Shown here one piece after another: positions 1 to 6,607 of a stretch of DNA of 37,952 bases; positions within the stretch are counted from its first letter, which is position 1, and every line of letters begins with the position of its first letter. The notes beneath the pieces are model-generated. The model was given only the letters and a program-made list of their open reading frames with translations. It was not told the origin of the DNA and did not search any database. The stretch comes from CAZVPZ01 sp964629245 (lineage in GTDB: Archaea; Nanohalarchaeota; Nanosalinia; Nanosalinales; Nanosalinaceae). The stretch lies in assembly GCA_964629245.1 (NCBI GenBank), contig CAZVPZ010000007.1:1-37952 (forward strand), written 5' to 3'. The translations under genes and the position numbers were made by a program.

Positions 1-74
1 TCCAGGAGGAGAAGATAATGGCTATCCGGGAGCGGAAGGGCATGAAGCAGGAGATACCGGAACCCGAGGAGTAA
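1..74 (+). CDS. fusA: Elongation factor 2 (aEF-2), C-terminal end only
   Basis: This is the last 23 codons of a gene entering from the left edge, open in the frame starting at base 3 and ending at TAA 72-74. The readable tail contains IMAIRERKGMKQ followed by an acidic end. Archaeal EF-2 proteins typically finish with an I-R-x-R-K-G-L segment, and EF-2 usually sits immediately upstream of EF-1A in the archaeal str operon, which is what follows here. EF-2 is the GTPase that moves tRNA and mRNA through the ribosome after peptide bond formation. The identification rests on the short tail plus context. Confidence 0.7.
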   Translation, partial: QEEKIMAIRERKGMKQEIPEPEE

Positions 75-126
75 GAAGCCCGGACCACCTCAACCCACCC
101 GGTCTCGGACCCCAGACCACAAACCC

Positions 127-174
127 TTTTTAAAGTTTAACCGTGAATTCGGGTTTATACGCAATCAAAGGTGA
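127..174 (+). promoter_or_regulatory. EF-1A promoter (TATA) and Shine-Dalgarno
   Basis: An A/T block with core TTTTTAAAG at 127-135 fits an archaeal TATA box, predicting transcription start near 155-165. GGTGA at 170-174 lies 9 nt before the ATG at 184, so this highly expressed gene probably has a short leader with a ribosome binding site. A weaker TTTATA at 154-159 is an alternative TATA. Confidence 0.5.
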
Positions 175-183
175 AACCGAAAT

Positions 184-1452
184 ATGGCTGATAAACCTCA
201 CATTAACCTGGTATTCATAGGACACGTTGACCACGGGAAGTCGACCACTATCGGAAGACTCCTGTGGGAGACCGAAAACCTTCCCGAGGAAGAGATGAGA
301 AAGCTAGAGGACGCTGCCGAGGAGGCGGGAAAGGAAACGTTCTCGTTTGCTTTCGCGATGGACAATCTCCAGGAAGAGAGGGAGAGAGGCGTAACCATCG
401 ACCTCGCCCACCAGGACTTCGACTCTGACAACTACTACTTCACAATCATCGACGCTCCTGGCCACAGGGATTTCATCAAAAACATGATTACAGGAGCTTC
501 ACAGGCAGACGCAGGTGTACTCGTGGTAGCGGCTGACGACGGAATCCAGCCCCAGACGAAGGAGCACGCCTACCTTGCCAAGACGCTGGGAATCGACCAG
601 CTGATCGTCGCGGTCAACAAGATGGACCTCGTCGACTACGGCGAGAGCGAGTTCAGCGACATCAAGGACGATGTATCGGAACTGCTCCAGGGCGTAGGGT
701 ATGACCCGAGTTCGATCAACTTCGTCCCCGTCTCCTCCTTCAAGGGAGAGGGCGTCGCTACCGACAGCGACGAGATGGACTGGTTCGACGGTCCCTGCCT
801 GCTCGACGCACTTGACGATCTCGAGGAGCCTGAGAAGGCAGTTGACCTGCCCCTCAGGATTCCCGTCCAGGACGTTTACAACATCTCCGGTATCGGAGCA
901 GTCACCGTTGGACGTGTAGAAACAGGAGAGCTCTCAGGTGGTGACAACGTGGTTTTCAAGCCCTCGGATATTTCCGGCGAGGTCAAGACCATCGAGATGC
1001 ACCACGAAGAGGTCGAGAGCGCAGAGCCTGGCGATAACATCGGATGGAACACGCGTGGAGTCGGACAGAACGATGTCAAGAAGGGCGATGTCGCGGGACC
1101 GACGGATAATCCCCCGACGGTAGTTGATTCCTTCGAGGCGCAGGTAATCGTCCTGAACCACCCGAACGTCGTTTCGGAGGGATACACACCTGTATTCCAC
1201 GTCAACACGGCGCAGGTATCTTGCACGTTCACCGACCTGAAGAAGACAATGAACCCCAAGACCGGTGAGACGATCGAGGAAGACCCTGACTACATCAAGC
1301 AGGGACAGGCCGCAATCGTCGAAATCACACCACAGCAGCCGCTCGTCATCGAGGAGAACGATGACATCCCGCAGCTGGCGAGGTTCGCTATCAGGGACAT
1401 GGGTCAGACGGTCGGAGCCGGCATGGCACTGAGCGTCACGGAGAAGGAGTAG
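184..1452 (+). CDS. tuf: Translation elongation factor 1-alpha (EF-1A)
   Basis: This GTPase delivers aminoacyl-tRNA to the ribosomal A site. All G-domain motifs are visible: P loop GHVDHGKS (residues 13-20), switch region RGVTID (68-73), DAPGH (90-94) and NKMD (145-148). Beta-barrel domains 2 and 3 follow, with the usual GRVETG and HPNVVSEGYTPVFH segments. At 422 aa the length is normal for archaeal EF-1A, and the sequence resembles haloarchaeal EF-1A throughout (for example EERERGVTID and MITGASQAD). It follows EF-2 and has its own TATA and GGTGA. Acidic residues are frequent, as in salt-in halophiles. The ATG is placed by the conserved N terminus. Confidence 0.97.
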   Translation: MADKPHINLVFIGHVDHGKSTTIGRLLWETENLPEEEMRKLEDAAEEAGKETFSFAFAMDNLQEERERGVTIDLAHQDFDSDNYYFTIIDAPGHRDFIKNMITGASQADAGVLVVAADDGIQPQTKEHAYLAKTLGIDQLIVAVNKMDLVDYGESEFSDIKDDVSELLQGVGYDPSSINFVPVSSFKGEGVATDSDEMDWFDGPCLLDALDDLEEPEKAVDLPLRIPVQDVYNISGIGAVTVGRVETGELSGGDNVVFKPSDISGEVKTIEMHHEEVESAEPGDNIGWNTRGVGQNDVKKGDVAGPTDNPPTVVDSFEAQVIVLNHPNVVSEGYTPVFHVNTAQVSCTFTDLKKTMNPKTGETIEEDPDYIKQGQAAIVEITPQQPLVIEENDDIPQLARFAIRDMGQTVGAGMALSVTEKE

Positions 1453-1520
1453 GACTCCCTCACCTATTTTCTCTTTAATTTAATCCCAAATTCTACCACT
1501 CCAAAAGAGGCAGTAAGCCA

Positions 1521-1793
1521 ATGAGCACACTTGACGCAGAAACGGAAACGCTGGAGGACTCAGCGAGCATCCTTGATTCGGGCATAAGCTACGCCATGGA
1601 CAAGAAGAGGCAGATAGAGAGCGATCCCTACGCGGCAAAGAAGGGAGTTGCAGCGACCACCCTAGCATTTGGAGCAATCAGCCTAGCAGCAGGTCACTAT
1701 GAAGGCGCGGCTATCGGGATAGGAAGTTCGCTCGCGACCGAGAAGCTTGAAGACGACAGCCTCTACCTCGACCGTCTGCTTGGAGACCGCTAG
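1521..1793 (+). CDS. Hypothetical 90-aa protein between EF-1A and S10
   Basis: I do not recognise this family. The protein has an acidic N terminus (residues 1-20), a basic patch KKRQ near 28-31, a Gly/Ala-rich hydrophobic stretch at about 42-72 that could be one or two short membrane helices or a packed helical hairpin, and an acidic/basic C terminus ending LLGDR. AGAGG at 1506-1510 and TTTAATTTAA at 1474-1483 give a plausible binding site and promoter. It lies between tuf and rpsJ, which are normally adjacent, so it may be co-expressed with the translation genes. Coding is supported by a clean frame and ordinary codon use. No function is proposed. Confidence 0.7.
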   Translation: MSTLDAETETLEDSASILDSGISYAMDKKRQIESDPYAAKKGVAATTLAFGAISLAAGHYEGAAIGIGSSLATEKLEDDSLYLDRLLGDR

Positions 1794-1811
1794 CTCCAGA
1801 ACCTGTTATCC

Positions 1812-1819
1812 TTTATAAA
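1812..1819 (+). promoter_or_regulatory. TATA box of rpsJ
   Basis: TTTATAAA at 1812-1819 lies about 26 nt upstream of the ATG at 1842, so transcription would begin at or within a few bases of the start codon. S10 therefore probably has its own leaderless or near-leaderless promoter, separate from EF-1A. Confidence 0.55.
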
Positions 1820-1841
1820 AATTAGTTCATCTTAGGGGACT

Positions 1842-2150
1842 ATGCAGAGGGCGCGTGTAAGGTTAAGAAGTACGGACATGGACAAGATAGAGGAACTTGC
1901 AGAGGAGATAGTTGATATAGGCGAGGAGTATAACGCCAAGGTCTCAGGCCCTGTACCCCTCCCCACAAGAGTCCTGGAGATCCCGACGAGGAAGGCGCCG
2001 GACGGAGAGGGAAGCTCCACGATCGAGCGCTACGAGATGCATATCCATAACCGGCTTATAGATATAATGGAGAGCGAGCGCGCCCTGAGACAGGTCATGC
2101 GTGTACACGTACCCGAGGGCGTCGACGTCGAGATAGAGCTCACGGAGTAA
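1842..2150 (+). CDS. rpsJ: Ribosomal protein S10 (uS10)
   Basis: A small-subunit head protein of 102 aa, normal for archaeal S10p/S20e. Diagnostic features are the N-terminal RVRLRSTDMDKIEELAEEI strand and helix, the loop GPVPLPTR at about 36-43 and the HIHNRLIDI segment, followed by the conserved V-x-V-P-E-G-V-x-V-E-I C terminus. It closes the str-type operon (EF-2, EF-1A, S10). The ATG at 1842 gives the standard N terminus and follows the TATA at 1812. Confidence 0.95.
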   Translation: MQRARVRLRSTDMDKIEELAEEIVDIGEEYNAKVSGPVPLPTRVLEIPTRKAPDGEGSSTIERYEMHIHNRLIDIMESERALRQVMRVHVPEGVDVEIELTE

Positions 2151-2222
2151 GCACCCACCTGACTTAAATCTTCTACAATCTAGTTTTCTTGGACAGGCAC
2201 TCCTTCATGGAGCTGTCGGTTT

Positions 2223-2375
2223 GCCGGGGTGACGGAGTCTGGCTGAACGTGCCGGTCTTGAGACCACCGCTTCCTCTCTGAGGTGGCGGTTTGAGAAGCG
2301 AACATATGTGAGCTTCGATGGAAGATAACCGGTGGCCTGTGACGGGCCTCCTGGGTTCAAATCCCAGCCCCGGCG
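2223..2375 (+). tRNA. tRNA-Ser(TGA) with 64-nt anticodon-loop intron
   Basis: Acceptor arms GCCGGGG (2223-2229) and CCCCGGC (2368-2374) pair, with G73 at 2375, the serine discriminator. The anticodon stem is CCGGT (2252-2256) with ACCGG (2328-2332) and the anticodon is TGA at 2259-2261. The long variable arm is GGCC...GGCC and the T arm CTGGG-TTCAAAT-CCCAG. Pairing requires removal of about 64 nt between 37 and 38 (2263-2326), the standard archaeal site cut by the bulge-helix-bulge endonuclease. The intron holds CCACC/GGTGG and GAAGC (2295-2299)/GCTTC (2312-2316), the latter followed by GATGG, resembling the hairpin family seen at other tRNAs here. Confidence 0.9.
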
Positions 2376-2384
2376 ATTAAACCA

Positions 2385-2390
2385 TTTAAG
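2385..2390 (+). promoter_or_regulatory. TATA box of the CBS/antiporter operon
   Basis: TTTAAG at 2385-2390, just after the tRNA-Ser gene, is about 25 nt from the ATG at 2413 with no Shine-Dalgarno between them. This suggests a leaderless transcript for the CBS gene. Confidence 0.45.
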
Positions 2391-2412
2391 CCAGCAGTCT
2401 TAATTTCTCTCC

Positions 2413-2826
2413 ATGGCCGATACCGCCCGGGAGTTCATGGACGAGCCCGTTTTCATCGAGCACGACACACCTGTCCACGAGGTGGCAGAGCGCGTAAAGG
2501 GAGAGGAGAACACCCTGATAGTAAGGAAGGATGGCAAACTGGTCGGCGAGATACACGAACATTCCCTTCTTAAACTCCTCATACCGGAGAAAAGGATAGA
2601 CGAGGAGAAGATGATCGGGATTCTCGGCCTTTCATTCAACCAGCAGTACGTCGCGGAGACCGCGGAAGACCTCATGAACCAGCACGAGATAACAGTCCCC
2701 CCGAATGAAAGCATAGGTGAGATGGCGTTCCTGATGGACCGTGAGGACCTGCGGTCGCTACCTGTAGAGGAGGACGACGACATCGTAGGAGTGGTCCACG
2801 AGAACAGGCTAGTGGAGGAGATATAA
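2413..2826 (+). CDS. Two-CBS-domain protein
   Basis: A 137-aa protein made almost entirely of a pair of CBS repeats. The first is at about 5-60 (AREFMDEPVFIEHDTPVHEVAERV, then LIVRKDGKLVGEI) and the second at about 75-135 (AEDLMNQHEITVPPNESIGE, then LPVEEDDDIVGVV). Such pairs fold into a Bateman module that usually binds adenine nucleotides and regulates a partner. Its stop overlaps the ATG of the downstream antiporter by one base (TAATG), so the two are translationally coupled and the CBS protein is a likely cytoplasmic sensor for that transporter. The partnership is inferred from the overlap. Confidence 0.85.
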   Translation: MADTAREFMDEPVFIEHDTPVHEVAERVKGEENTLIVRKDGKLVGEIHEHSLLKLLIPEKRIDEEKMIGILGLSFNQQYVAETAEDLMNQHEITVPPNESIGEMAFLMDREDLRSLPVEEDDDIVGVVHENRLVEEI

Positions 2827-3998
2827 TGGCGGCAGGAATCAGCAGTTCTATCCTGTTCGACCTGGCTGTACTGCTGTCCGTTTCCTTCATAGTAGGAGAG
2901 ATCTTCGAACGGATCGGACTAGAGTCGATAATCGGCTACATCGTGACCGGTCTAGCGCTTGGACCATCGCTGTTCGGCCTCGTGGAGGCTGACGCGGTAG
3001 CCGGATTTGGGACTATCGGTGCGACCCTCATACTTTTCCAGGCCGGTCTCCGGGAGGAGAACGCGGCCGAGATATTCAAGCACAGGAAAGGCCTCGACCT
3101 CGGGCTCGGCGTCCTGATAGGTTCCTTCCTGTTTATAATGACCGCGCTTTTACTCGTGGGACCACGCTATCTCCCGTTTGCTGACATACAGCAGTACATC
3201 TTTATCGCGCTGGCTTACGCCGTCGTCGACATCGGAGTTCCCTCGAAGATAATGCTGTCGAGGAACATGCTGAGGGAGGAGATAGGCACGTACACCATCA
3301 AGTCCTCAGTCATCAACGTGACCGCCGGTCTCGGCGTACTTACCATACTCGTACTTACCGCTTCTACCTCGCTGTCCAGCCTAGCGATGAAGGTAGGCGG
3401 TATACTCGGCTTCATCTTTGTTTTCGTGCTCCTGCACGAGTTCATCCACAAGATAGACGACTACATAATAATGTTCGAGGAGACGGAAGCCCAGTTCGCG
3501 ATAACAGTCGCGCTCCTGCTCTTCATGGCCTACCTCACGGAGATAATCGGGCTTTCGAGCGTGCTCGGGGCGTTCTTCGCCGGCGTGATTATCTCTCGCT
3601 CCGACTTCTCGGATTCCCGGGCGTTCCAGGAGAAGATAGAGGCGATAGGCGAGGGGTTGTTCATACCCATCTTCTTCGCCTGGTTCGGGCTTGGGCTCCA
3701 CATCTACGGGGAGACGGGGATGCTGGCGAACCTCGAGGCAGCGACCTTCCTTTTCCTGCTTTCCACCGTTTCAAAGCTGGCGATAGGTTACGCGATACCG
3801 AAGATGCACGATATGGAGAAGCCGATGACCGTAGCCGCGTCACTCCTAAGTTTGGACATCGAAACCCTCGTCATCCTCTTGATCGGTATCGACCTCGGCG
3901 TGTTTCCATCGACAGAGATACTCCAGATATTCGCACCCGCCGTGCTGTTCACCACGTTAACTATTGTGATATTCTACGCGGTCCTAGACCGGGTGTAG
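2826..3998 (+). CDS. CPA-family (Kef/NhaP-like) cation:proton antiporter
   Basis: A 390-aa polytopic membrane protein with 11-13 predicted helices and the CPA fold signatures: GYIVTGLALGPSLFG near 38-52, a TIGATLILFQAGL segment, and SSVLGAFFAGVIISRSDF near 241-258. It probably exchanges Na+ or K+ for protons. It is fused to neither a TrkA-N nor a TrkA-C domain; regulation may come from the coupled upstream CBS protein. Where electrogenic CPA2 members have the Asp-Asp pair (D-D-V-L-G-L) this protein reads SSVINVTAGLG (about residues 158-168), so the ion-binding acidic residue appears missing. An alternative is an electroneutral or channel-like member. Confidence 0.85.
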   Translation: MAAGISSSILFDLAVLLSVSFIVGEIFERIGLESIIGYIVTGLALGPSLFGLVEADAVAGFGTIGATLILFQAGLREENAAEIFKHRKGLDLGLGVLIGSFLFIMTALLLVGPRYLPFADIQQYIFIALAYAVVDIGVPSKIMLSRNMLREEIGTYTIKSSVINVTAGLGVLTILVLTASTSLSSLAMKVGGILGFIFVFVLLHEFIHKIDDYIIMFEETEAQFAITVALLLFMAYLTEIIGLSSVLGAFFAGVIISRSDFSDSRAFQEKIEAIGEGLFIPIFFAWFGLGLHIYGETGMLANLEAATFLFLLSTVSKLAIGYAIPKMHDMEKPMTVAASLLSLDIETLVILLIGIDLGVFPSTEILQIFAPAVLFTTLTIVIFYAVLDRV

Positions 3999-4050
3999 AT
4001 GACGTACTAAAAGTTTCCGTTCGATACCCCTAACAGAGCTTATAGCTTAC

Positions 4051-4123
4051 AGCCCCATGGGGTAGAGGTCAATCCTTTCACGTTCTGGGCGTGAAGACCC
4101 AGGTTCGAATCCTGGTGGGGCTA
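4051..4123 (+). tRNA. tRNA-Gln(CTG)
   Basis: Acceptor arms AGCCCCA (4051-4057) and TGGGGCT (4116-4122) pair, with discriminator A at 4123. The anticodon arm is TCACG-TTCTGGG-CGTGA with CTG at 4085-4087. The T arm is CCAGG-TTCGAAT-CCTGG. There is no intron and no encoded CCA. Confidence 0.93.
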
Positions 4124-4133
4124 TTTTCACTTG

Positions 4134-4172
4134 TTTTATAAAATTTCCTTCCCCGAGGCCTTCCCAGAGGTG
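4134..4172 (+). promoter_or_regulatory. TATA box and Shine-Dalgarno of the SAM-hydrolase-family gene
   Basis: TTTTATAAA at 4134-4142 predicts transcription start near 4163-4168. GAGGTG at 4167-4172 complements the 3' end of archaeal 16S rRNA and stands 5 nt before ACG at 4178. No ATG, GTG or TTG occurs in frame between the TATA and codon 4244, so this pair of signals decides in favour of a start near 4178. Confidence 0.5.
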
Positions 4173-4177
4173 CAAAC

Positions 4178-4960
4178 ACGTTCATACAGCTAATAGCCGA
4201 CTACGGTAAAGACGATCCTGCCTTCTCCGAGGTCGTCCAGCGCTTGAAACATCTCAAACCCGACGAATACGTTCAGACCACTTCTGTGCCCGCCTTCTCT
4301 ACCATCGCGACTGGTTTCTGGATCGCACAGTACAGTCTCCACAACCCCGCTAGCGATCTCGCGGTCTATGCCAACACCGCTCCACGGAAACACGACTCAT
4401 CACGGCAGGCGGAGAACTGCGGTGAGAAACTGGTCTACGCAGAACTGGCGAACGGCGTGCCTGTCTTCACAGTCAACTCGGGCCATTCTCTCTCCTTCGT
4501 CAGAGATGCTATCCAGAACCTATACGAAGTGGAGACATCAGACAGTGGTTCACAGTTCCGTTCCAGGGATTTCTTCCCGGAAGCCATAGCAGGCATCATG
4601 GAGGACGACCAGAAATACGTGGGACGAAAACTTGATCCTTCCGCGATACCTAACATCCCCGACCGGAGAATCGCCTTTATCGACGGCTATGGCAACATCA
4701 AGACGACAGTACGCGAGTCAGAACTCTGTCTCAAGACTGGCACCCGGCTGGACATCTCCATAGATGGGAAGGTGCTTGATGCAAGATATGAGGACAACAC
4801 TTTCGAGGTGGGCGAGGGAGAACTTTCCTTCGCTCCCGGCTCCTCTGGCGGGGAAGAAGCGTTCCTGGAGGTGTTTCTCCGCGGAGGTAGCGCTGCCAAG
4901 AAGTTCGGAAGTCCAGAAGCAGGAGACAAAATCGAGATAGAGAAGAAGGCGACTGTATAG
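4178..4960 (+). CDS. SAM hydroxide adenosyltransferase family (DUF62), apparent ACG start
   Basis: The protein belongs to the S-adenosylmethionine hydrolase/halogenase fold family, whose studied members split SAM with water into adenosine and methionine. Reading from ACG 4178 gives 260 aa, the family length. The N terminus FIQLIADYGKDDPAF aligns with the family's L-x-T-D-F-G-x-x-D-x-Y, including the catalytic-site Asp. Further matches are VFTVNSGHSLSF, FIDGYGNIKT (family D-x-F-G-N-x-x-T) and EAFLEVFLRGGSAA near the C terminus. The first conventional start in frame is TTG 4244, which would remove the N-terminal strand and its Asp. The true start is therefore unusual, or an ATG has been lost by mutation or sequencing error. 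Confidence 0.75.
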   Translation, partial: TFIQLIADYGKDDPAFSEVVQRLKHLKPDEYVQTTSVPAFSTIATGFWIAQYSLHNPASDLAVYANTAPRKHDSSRQAENCGEKLVYAELANGVPVFTVNSGHSLSFVRDAIQNLYEVETSDSGSQFRSRDFFPEAIAGIMEDDQKYVGRKLDPSAIPNIPDRRIAFIDGYGNIKTTVRESELCLKTGTRLDISIDGKVLDARYEDNTFEVGEGELSFAPGSSGGEEAFLEVFLRGGSAAKKFGSPEAGDKIEIEKKATV

Positions 4961-4972
4961 GGTTCCAGGATA

Positions 4973-5416
4973 TCACCGGTAGGGTTCAAGGTCGGCGTCT
5001 CTGTGTGCAGGGCCGTATAGATCGGGTATCAGCTCCCTCAACGACATCTCCTCAGTGCCGTCGGCCGTTACCACCACTATCTCCATGTCGTTCTCCTCCG
5101 AGAGCTGGGCGAACTCGTTCATCAGCTGGAGGCACATACCACACGGCCTGAACTCTCCCTCCTTCTCCGAGTAAACGCAGATAGCCCGGAAAACGTACTC
5201 CCCCTGACACGCGGCGTTCGTTATTGCGTTTCTTTCGGCGCAAGTCCCCATGCCGGAAATCACGCTGCTGACGTTACATCCCCTGTATATCTCGCCGCTT
5301 TTGCCTAGGACCGCGGCACCCGTCTTCGAGTGGCCGTAGGGGGTGAAAGCGTTTACTCTGGCCTCTCTGGCCTCCTCTATCAGGCGCTTTTTGTCCTTCT
5401 CATCCAGTTCCTGCAT
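4973..5416 (-). CDS. cdd: Cytidine deaminase
   Basis: A 147-aa homotetrameric-type cytidine deaminase that converts cytidine or deoxycytidine to uridine in pyrimidine salvage. Zinc-site motifs are clear: TCAERNAI near 58-65, with Cys replacing the His of the long form and the catalytic Glu, and PCGMCLQ near 91-97 (PCxxC). FTPYGHSKTGAAV near 24-36 is the substrate-pocket segment. It is transcribed away from the DtxR-like gene across a 51-bp gap with a central AAAGCTTT. The C terminus is slightly longer than usual, ending in a polar tail. Confidence 0.95.
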   Translation of the reverse strand: MQELDEKDKKRLIEEAREARVNAFTPYGHSKTGAAVLGKSGEIYRGCNVSSVISGMGTCAERNAITNAACQGEYVFRAICVYSEKEGEFRPCGMCLQLMNEFAQLSEENDMEIVVVTADGTEEMSLRELIPDLYGPAHRDADLEPYR

Positions 5417-5433
5417 GGAACTTTACGAACCGC

Positions 5434-5445
5434 AAAGCTTTCTAT
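5434..5445. promoter_or_regulatory. Shared divergent promoter region, cdd and DtxR-like gene
   Basis: The 51-bp gap 5417-5467 holds a central A/T element, AAAGCTTTCTAT at 5434-5445, 21-30 nt from each ATG. It could serve as TATA for both directions with leaderless messages. The fit is looser than at the two other divergent gaps of the same size in this window. Confidence 0.35.
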
Positions 5446-5467
5446 CTCTTGTGCCTAAAAGCACGAC

Positions 5468-5818
5468 ATGGCGTCCCGCGAAAGGTACCTCAAGGCTATA
5501 CATGACCTGACATCCGGCGGTGAAGCCGGGACCACTACCTCTGAGGTGGCAGAGAAGCTGGGTGTGTCCGATGCAAGCGTCTCGGAGGCAGTCGAAAAGC
5601 TCGAGGATAAGAAGCTTGTTTGCCGCGCGCCCTACAAGGGCTTCACCTTGAGCCCCCTGGGAAAGAGGAAGGCAGGGGTGCTAGAGGAGAAGTACGAGGT
5701 GCTTGAACAGTTCTTCTCCGATATCCTGGGACTGGAAGCTCCCGGTGAGGAGGCCGCGAGAGTGGTAGAAGCTATATCTGATAAAGCCGTGGAGGGTATG
5801 AGAGACCAACTCGACTAG
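5468..5818 (+). CDS. Short DtxR/MntR-like winged-helix regulator
   Basis: A 116-aa protein. The N terminus is a helix-turn-helix of DtxR type (RYLKAIHDL, then TTSEVAEKLGVSDASVSEAVEKLEDKKLV, residues 6-55) with wing KGFTLSPLGKRKA. It is followed by the first part of the metal-binding/dimerisation domain (VLEQFFSDILGLE and EEAARVVEAISDKAVEGM). Family members are iron- or manganese-responsive repressors. The SH3-like C-terminal domain is absent, as in MntR. The usual E-H-x-x-S metal segment reads E-A-I-S, so a ligand His is missing and metal sensing is doubtful. It may control the divergent cdd or itself. Confidence 0.75.
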   Translation: MASRERYLKAIHDLTSGGEAGTTTSEVAEKLGVSDASVSEAVEKLEDKKLVCRAPYKGFTLSPLGKRKAGVLEEKYEVLEQFFSDILGLEAPGEEAARVVEAISDKAVEGMRDQLD

Positions 5819-5868
5819 CCGTTTCTTAAGGATTCGACTGTTCAAAACTGTTAGGATATACCAGATAT

Positions 5869-5942
5869 GTAGAGCCCCCTGGTGTAGAACGCACCTCTCC
5901 GGTGCTTGATACACGCAGGGAACGTAGAGCCCCCTAGTGTAG
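5869..5942 (+). repeat. Direct repeat: duplicated 5' end of tRNA-Gln(TTG)
   Basis: Nineteen bases spanning the 5' flank, acceptor and D-stem start of tRNA-Gln(TTG) (5924-5942) also occur 55 bp upstream at 5869-5887 with one mismatch. The upstream copy continues into a small hairpin GCACC-TCTCC-GGTGC (5891-5905) but has no T arm or 3' acceptor, so it is a tRNA fragment rather than a second gene. Confidence 0.8.
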
Positions 5943-6000
5943 CGGTCAATCATAGCGGCCTTTGGAGCCGCTGACCCAGGTTCGAATCCTGGGGGGGCTA
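5928..6000 (+). tRNA. tRNA-Gln(TTG)
   Basis: Acceptor arms AGCCCCC (5928-5934) and GGGGGCT (5993-5999) pair, with A73 at 6000. The anticodon arm is GCGGC-CTTTGGA-GCCGC with TTG as anticodon, and the T arm CCAGG-TTCGAAT-CCTGG is identical to that of tRNA-Gln(CTG) at 4051. No intron. Confidence 0.93.
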
Positions 6001-6168
6001 AACCAACGCTATCAGAAGTTCGAAGGCAGACCGTGTTAAATGTACTATAAGATTCAAAAAATCCATATCTGGAACCCTCCCGCTGGTCACTAGGCCAACT
6101 AAAATGCCCGATATAGCTAGTATGACGAATGCAGCGGTGGCCGCATCGACTAGGCCGGAGATATTCAT
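5998..6168 (-). CDS. Predicted 56-aa membrane microprotein
   Basis: An unrecognised small ORF starting at ATG 6166-6168 and stopping at TAG 5998-6000, overlapping the last three bases of tRNA-Gln(TTG) on the other strand. It has one strong transmembrane segment, AFVILAISGILVGLVTSG (about residues 13-30), a short polar loop, and an amphipathic C terminus with ELLIALV. A TATA-like GGTTTATAAATAAAG on the minus strand (6197-6211) lies about 35 nt before the ATG and supports expression with a very short leader. It fills a gap that is otherwise empty between the tRNA and the parvulin gene. It could be a chance ORF. Confidence 0.45.
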   Translation of the reverse strand: MNISGLVDAATAAFVILAISGILVGLVTSGRVPDMDFLNLIVHLTRSAFELLIALV

Positions 6169-6243
6169 TGGAGGTTCTGACCCCGCCTGTTTCCGGCTTT
6201 ATTTATAAACCTTCGGAACCCTACCACGCCCAACTATGGAGAG

Positions 6244-6251
6244 ATTTTTAA
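6244..6251 (+). promoter_or_regulatory. TATA box of the parvulin gene
   Basis: ATTTTTAA at 6244-6251 is about 28 nt before the ATG at 6276, with no Shine-Dalgarno in between, indicating a leaderless message. Confidence 0.5.
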
Positions 6252-6275
6252 CGTCAATAGTTCAACATATTTCAC

Positions 6276-6560
6276 ATGCCAAAGGAAGTACGTGCGTCAC
6301 ACATCCTCGTCGACAACCAGGAACACGCGAAGCAGATCAAGCTGGACATCGAACGCGGGAACACGACCTTCGAGAAAGCGGCGAAGGAGAAGAGCCAGGG
6401 ACCCTCTGGCGACAACGGGGGCGACCTGGGCTTCTTCGGCAGGGGCGACATGGTGAAGCCGTTCGAGAAGGAAGCGTTCAACATGGACGTGGGAGAGATA
6501 TCAGACCCCGTGAAGACCGAGTTCGGCTGGCACCTCATAAAAAAGACAGACGAGCGGTAG
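6276..6560 (+). CDS. Parvulin-type peptidyl-prolyl isomerase
   Basis: A 94-aa single-domain parvulin without signal peptide or chaperone domain, so cytoplasmic. It catalyses cis-trans isomerisation of X-Pro bonds. Recognisable elements are VRASHILVDNQEHA (5-18, with the active-site His), FEKAAKEKSQGPSGDNGGDLGFFGRGDMV (32-60, the conserved S-x-G-D-L-G-x-F-x-R-G-x-M) and FGWHLIKK near the end (F-G-x-H-I-I). Single-domain parvulins are known from several archaea, including haloarchaea. Start fixed by the leaderless promoter at 6244. Confidence 0.95.
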   Translation: MPKEVRASHILVDNQEHAKQIKLDIERGNTTFEKAAKEKSQGPSGDNGGDLGFFGRGDMVKPFEKEAFNMDVGEISDPVKTEFGWHLIKKTDER

Positions 6561-6573
6561 AGCCCTGTACACC

Positions 6574-6580
6574 TTTATAA
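6574..6580 (+). promoter_or_regulatory. TATA box of the S13-S4-S11-RpoD operon
   Basis: TTTATAA at 6574-6580 stands about 30 nt before the ATG of S13 (6608), predicting a leader of only a few bases. This would drive the four tightly packed genes that follow. Confidence 0.55.
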
Positions 6581-6607
6581 GATTTAACTCGGATTTCTGA
6601 GTTACGC

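Noticed and set aside
5873..5920. Second tRNA-Gln gene
   Set aside because: Only the 5' acceptor and D-stem start match; there is no T arm or 3' acceptor partner.
6236..6580. 114-aa ORF over the parvulin gene in another frame
   Set aside because: The overlapping frame encodes a complete parvulin with all motifs, and this frame is a basic, low-complexity shadow.
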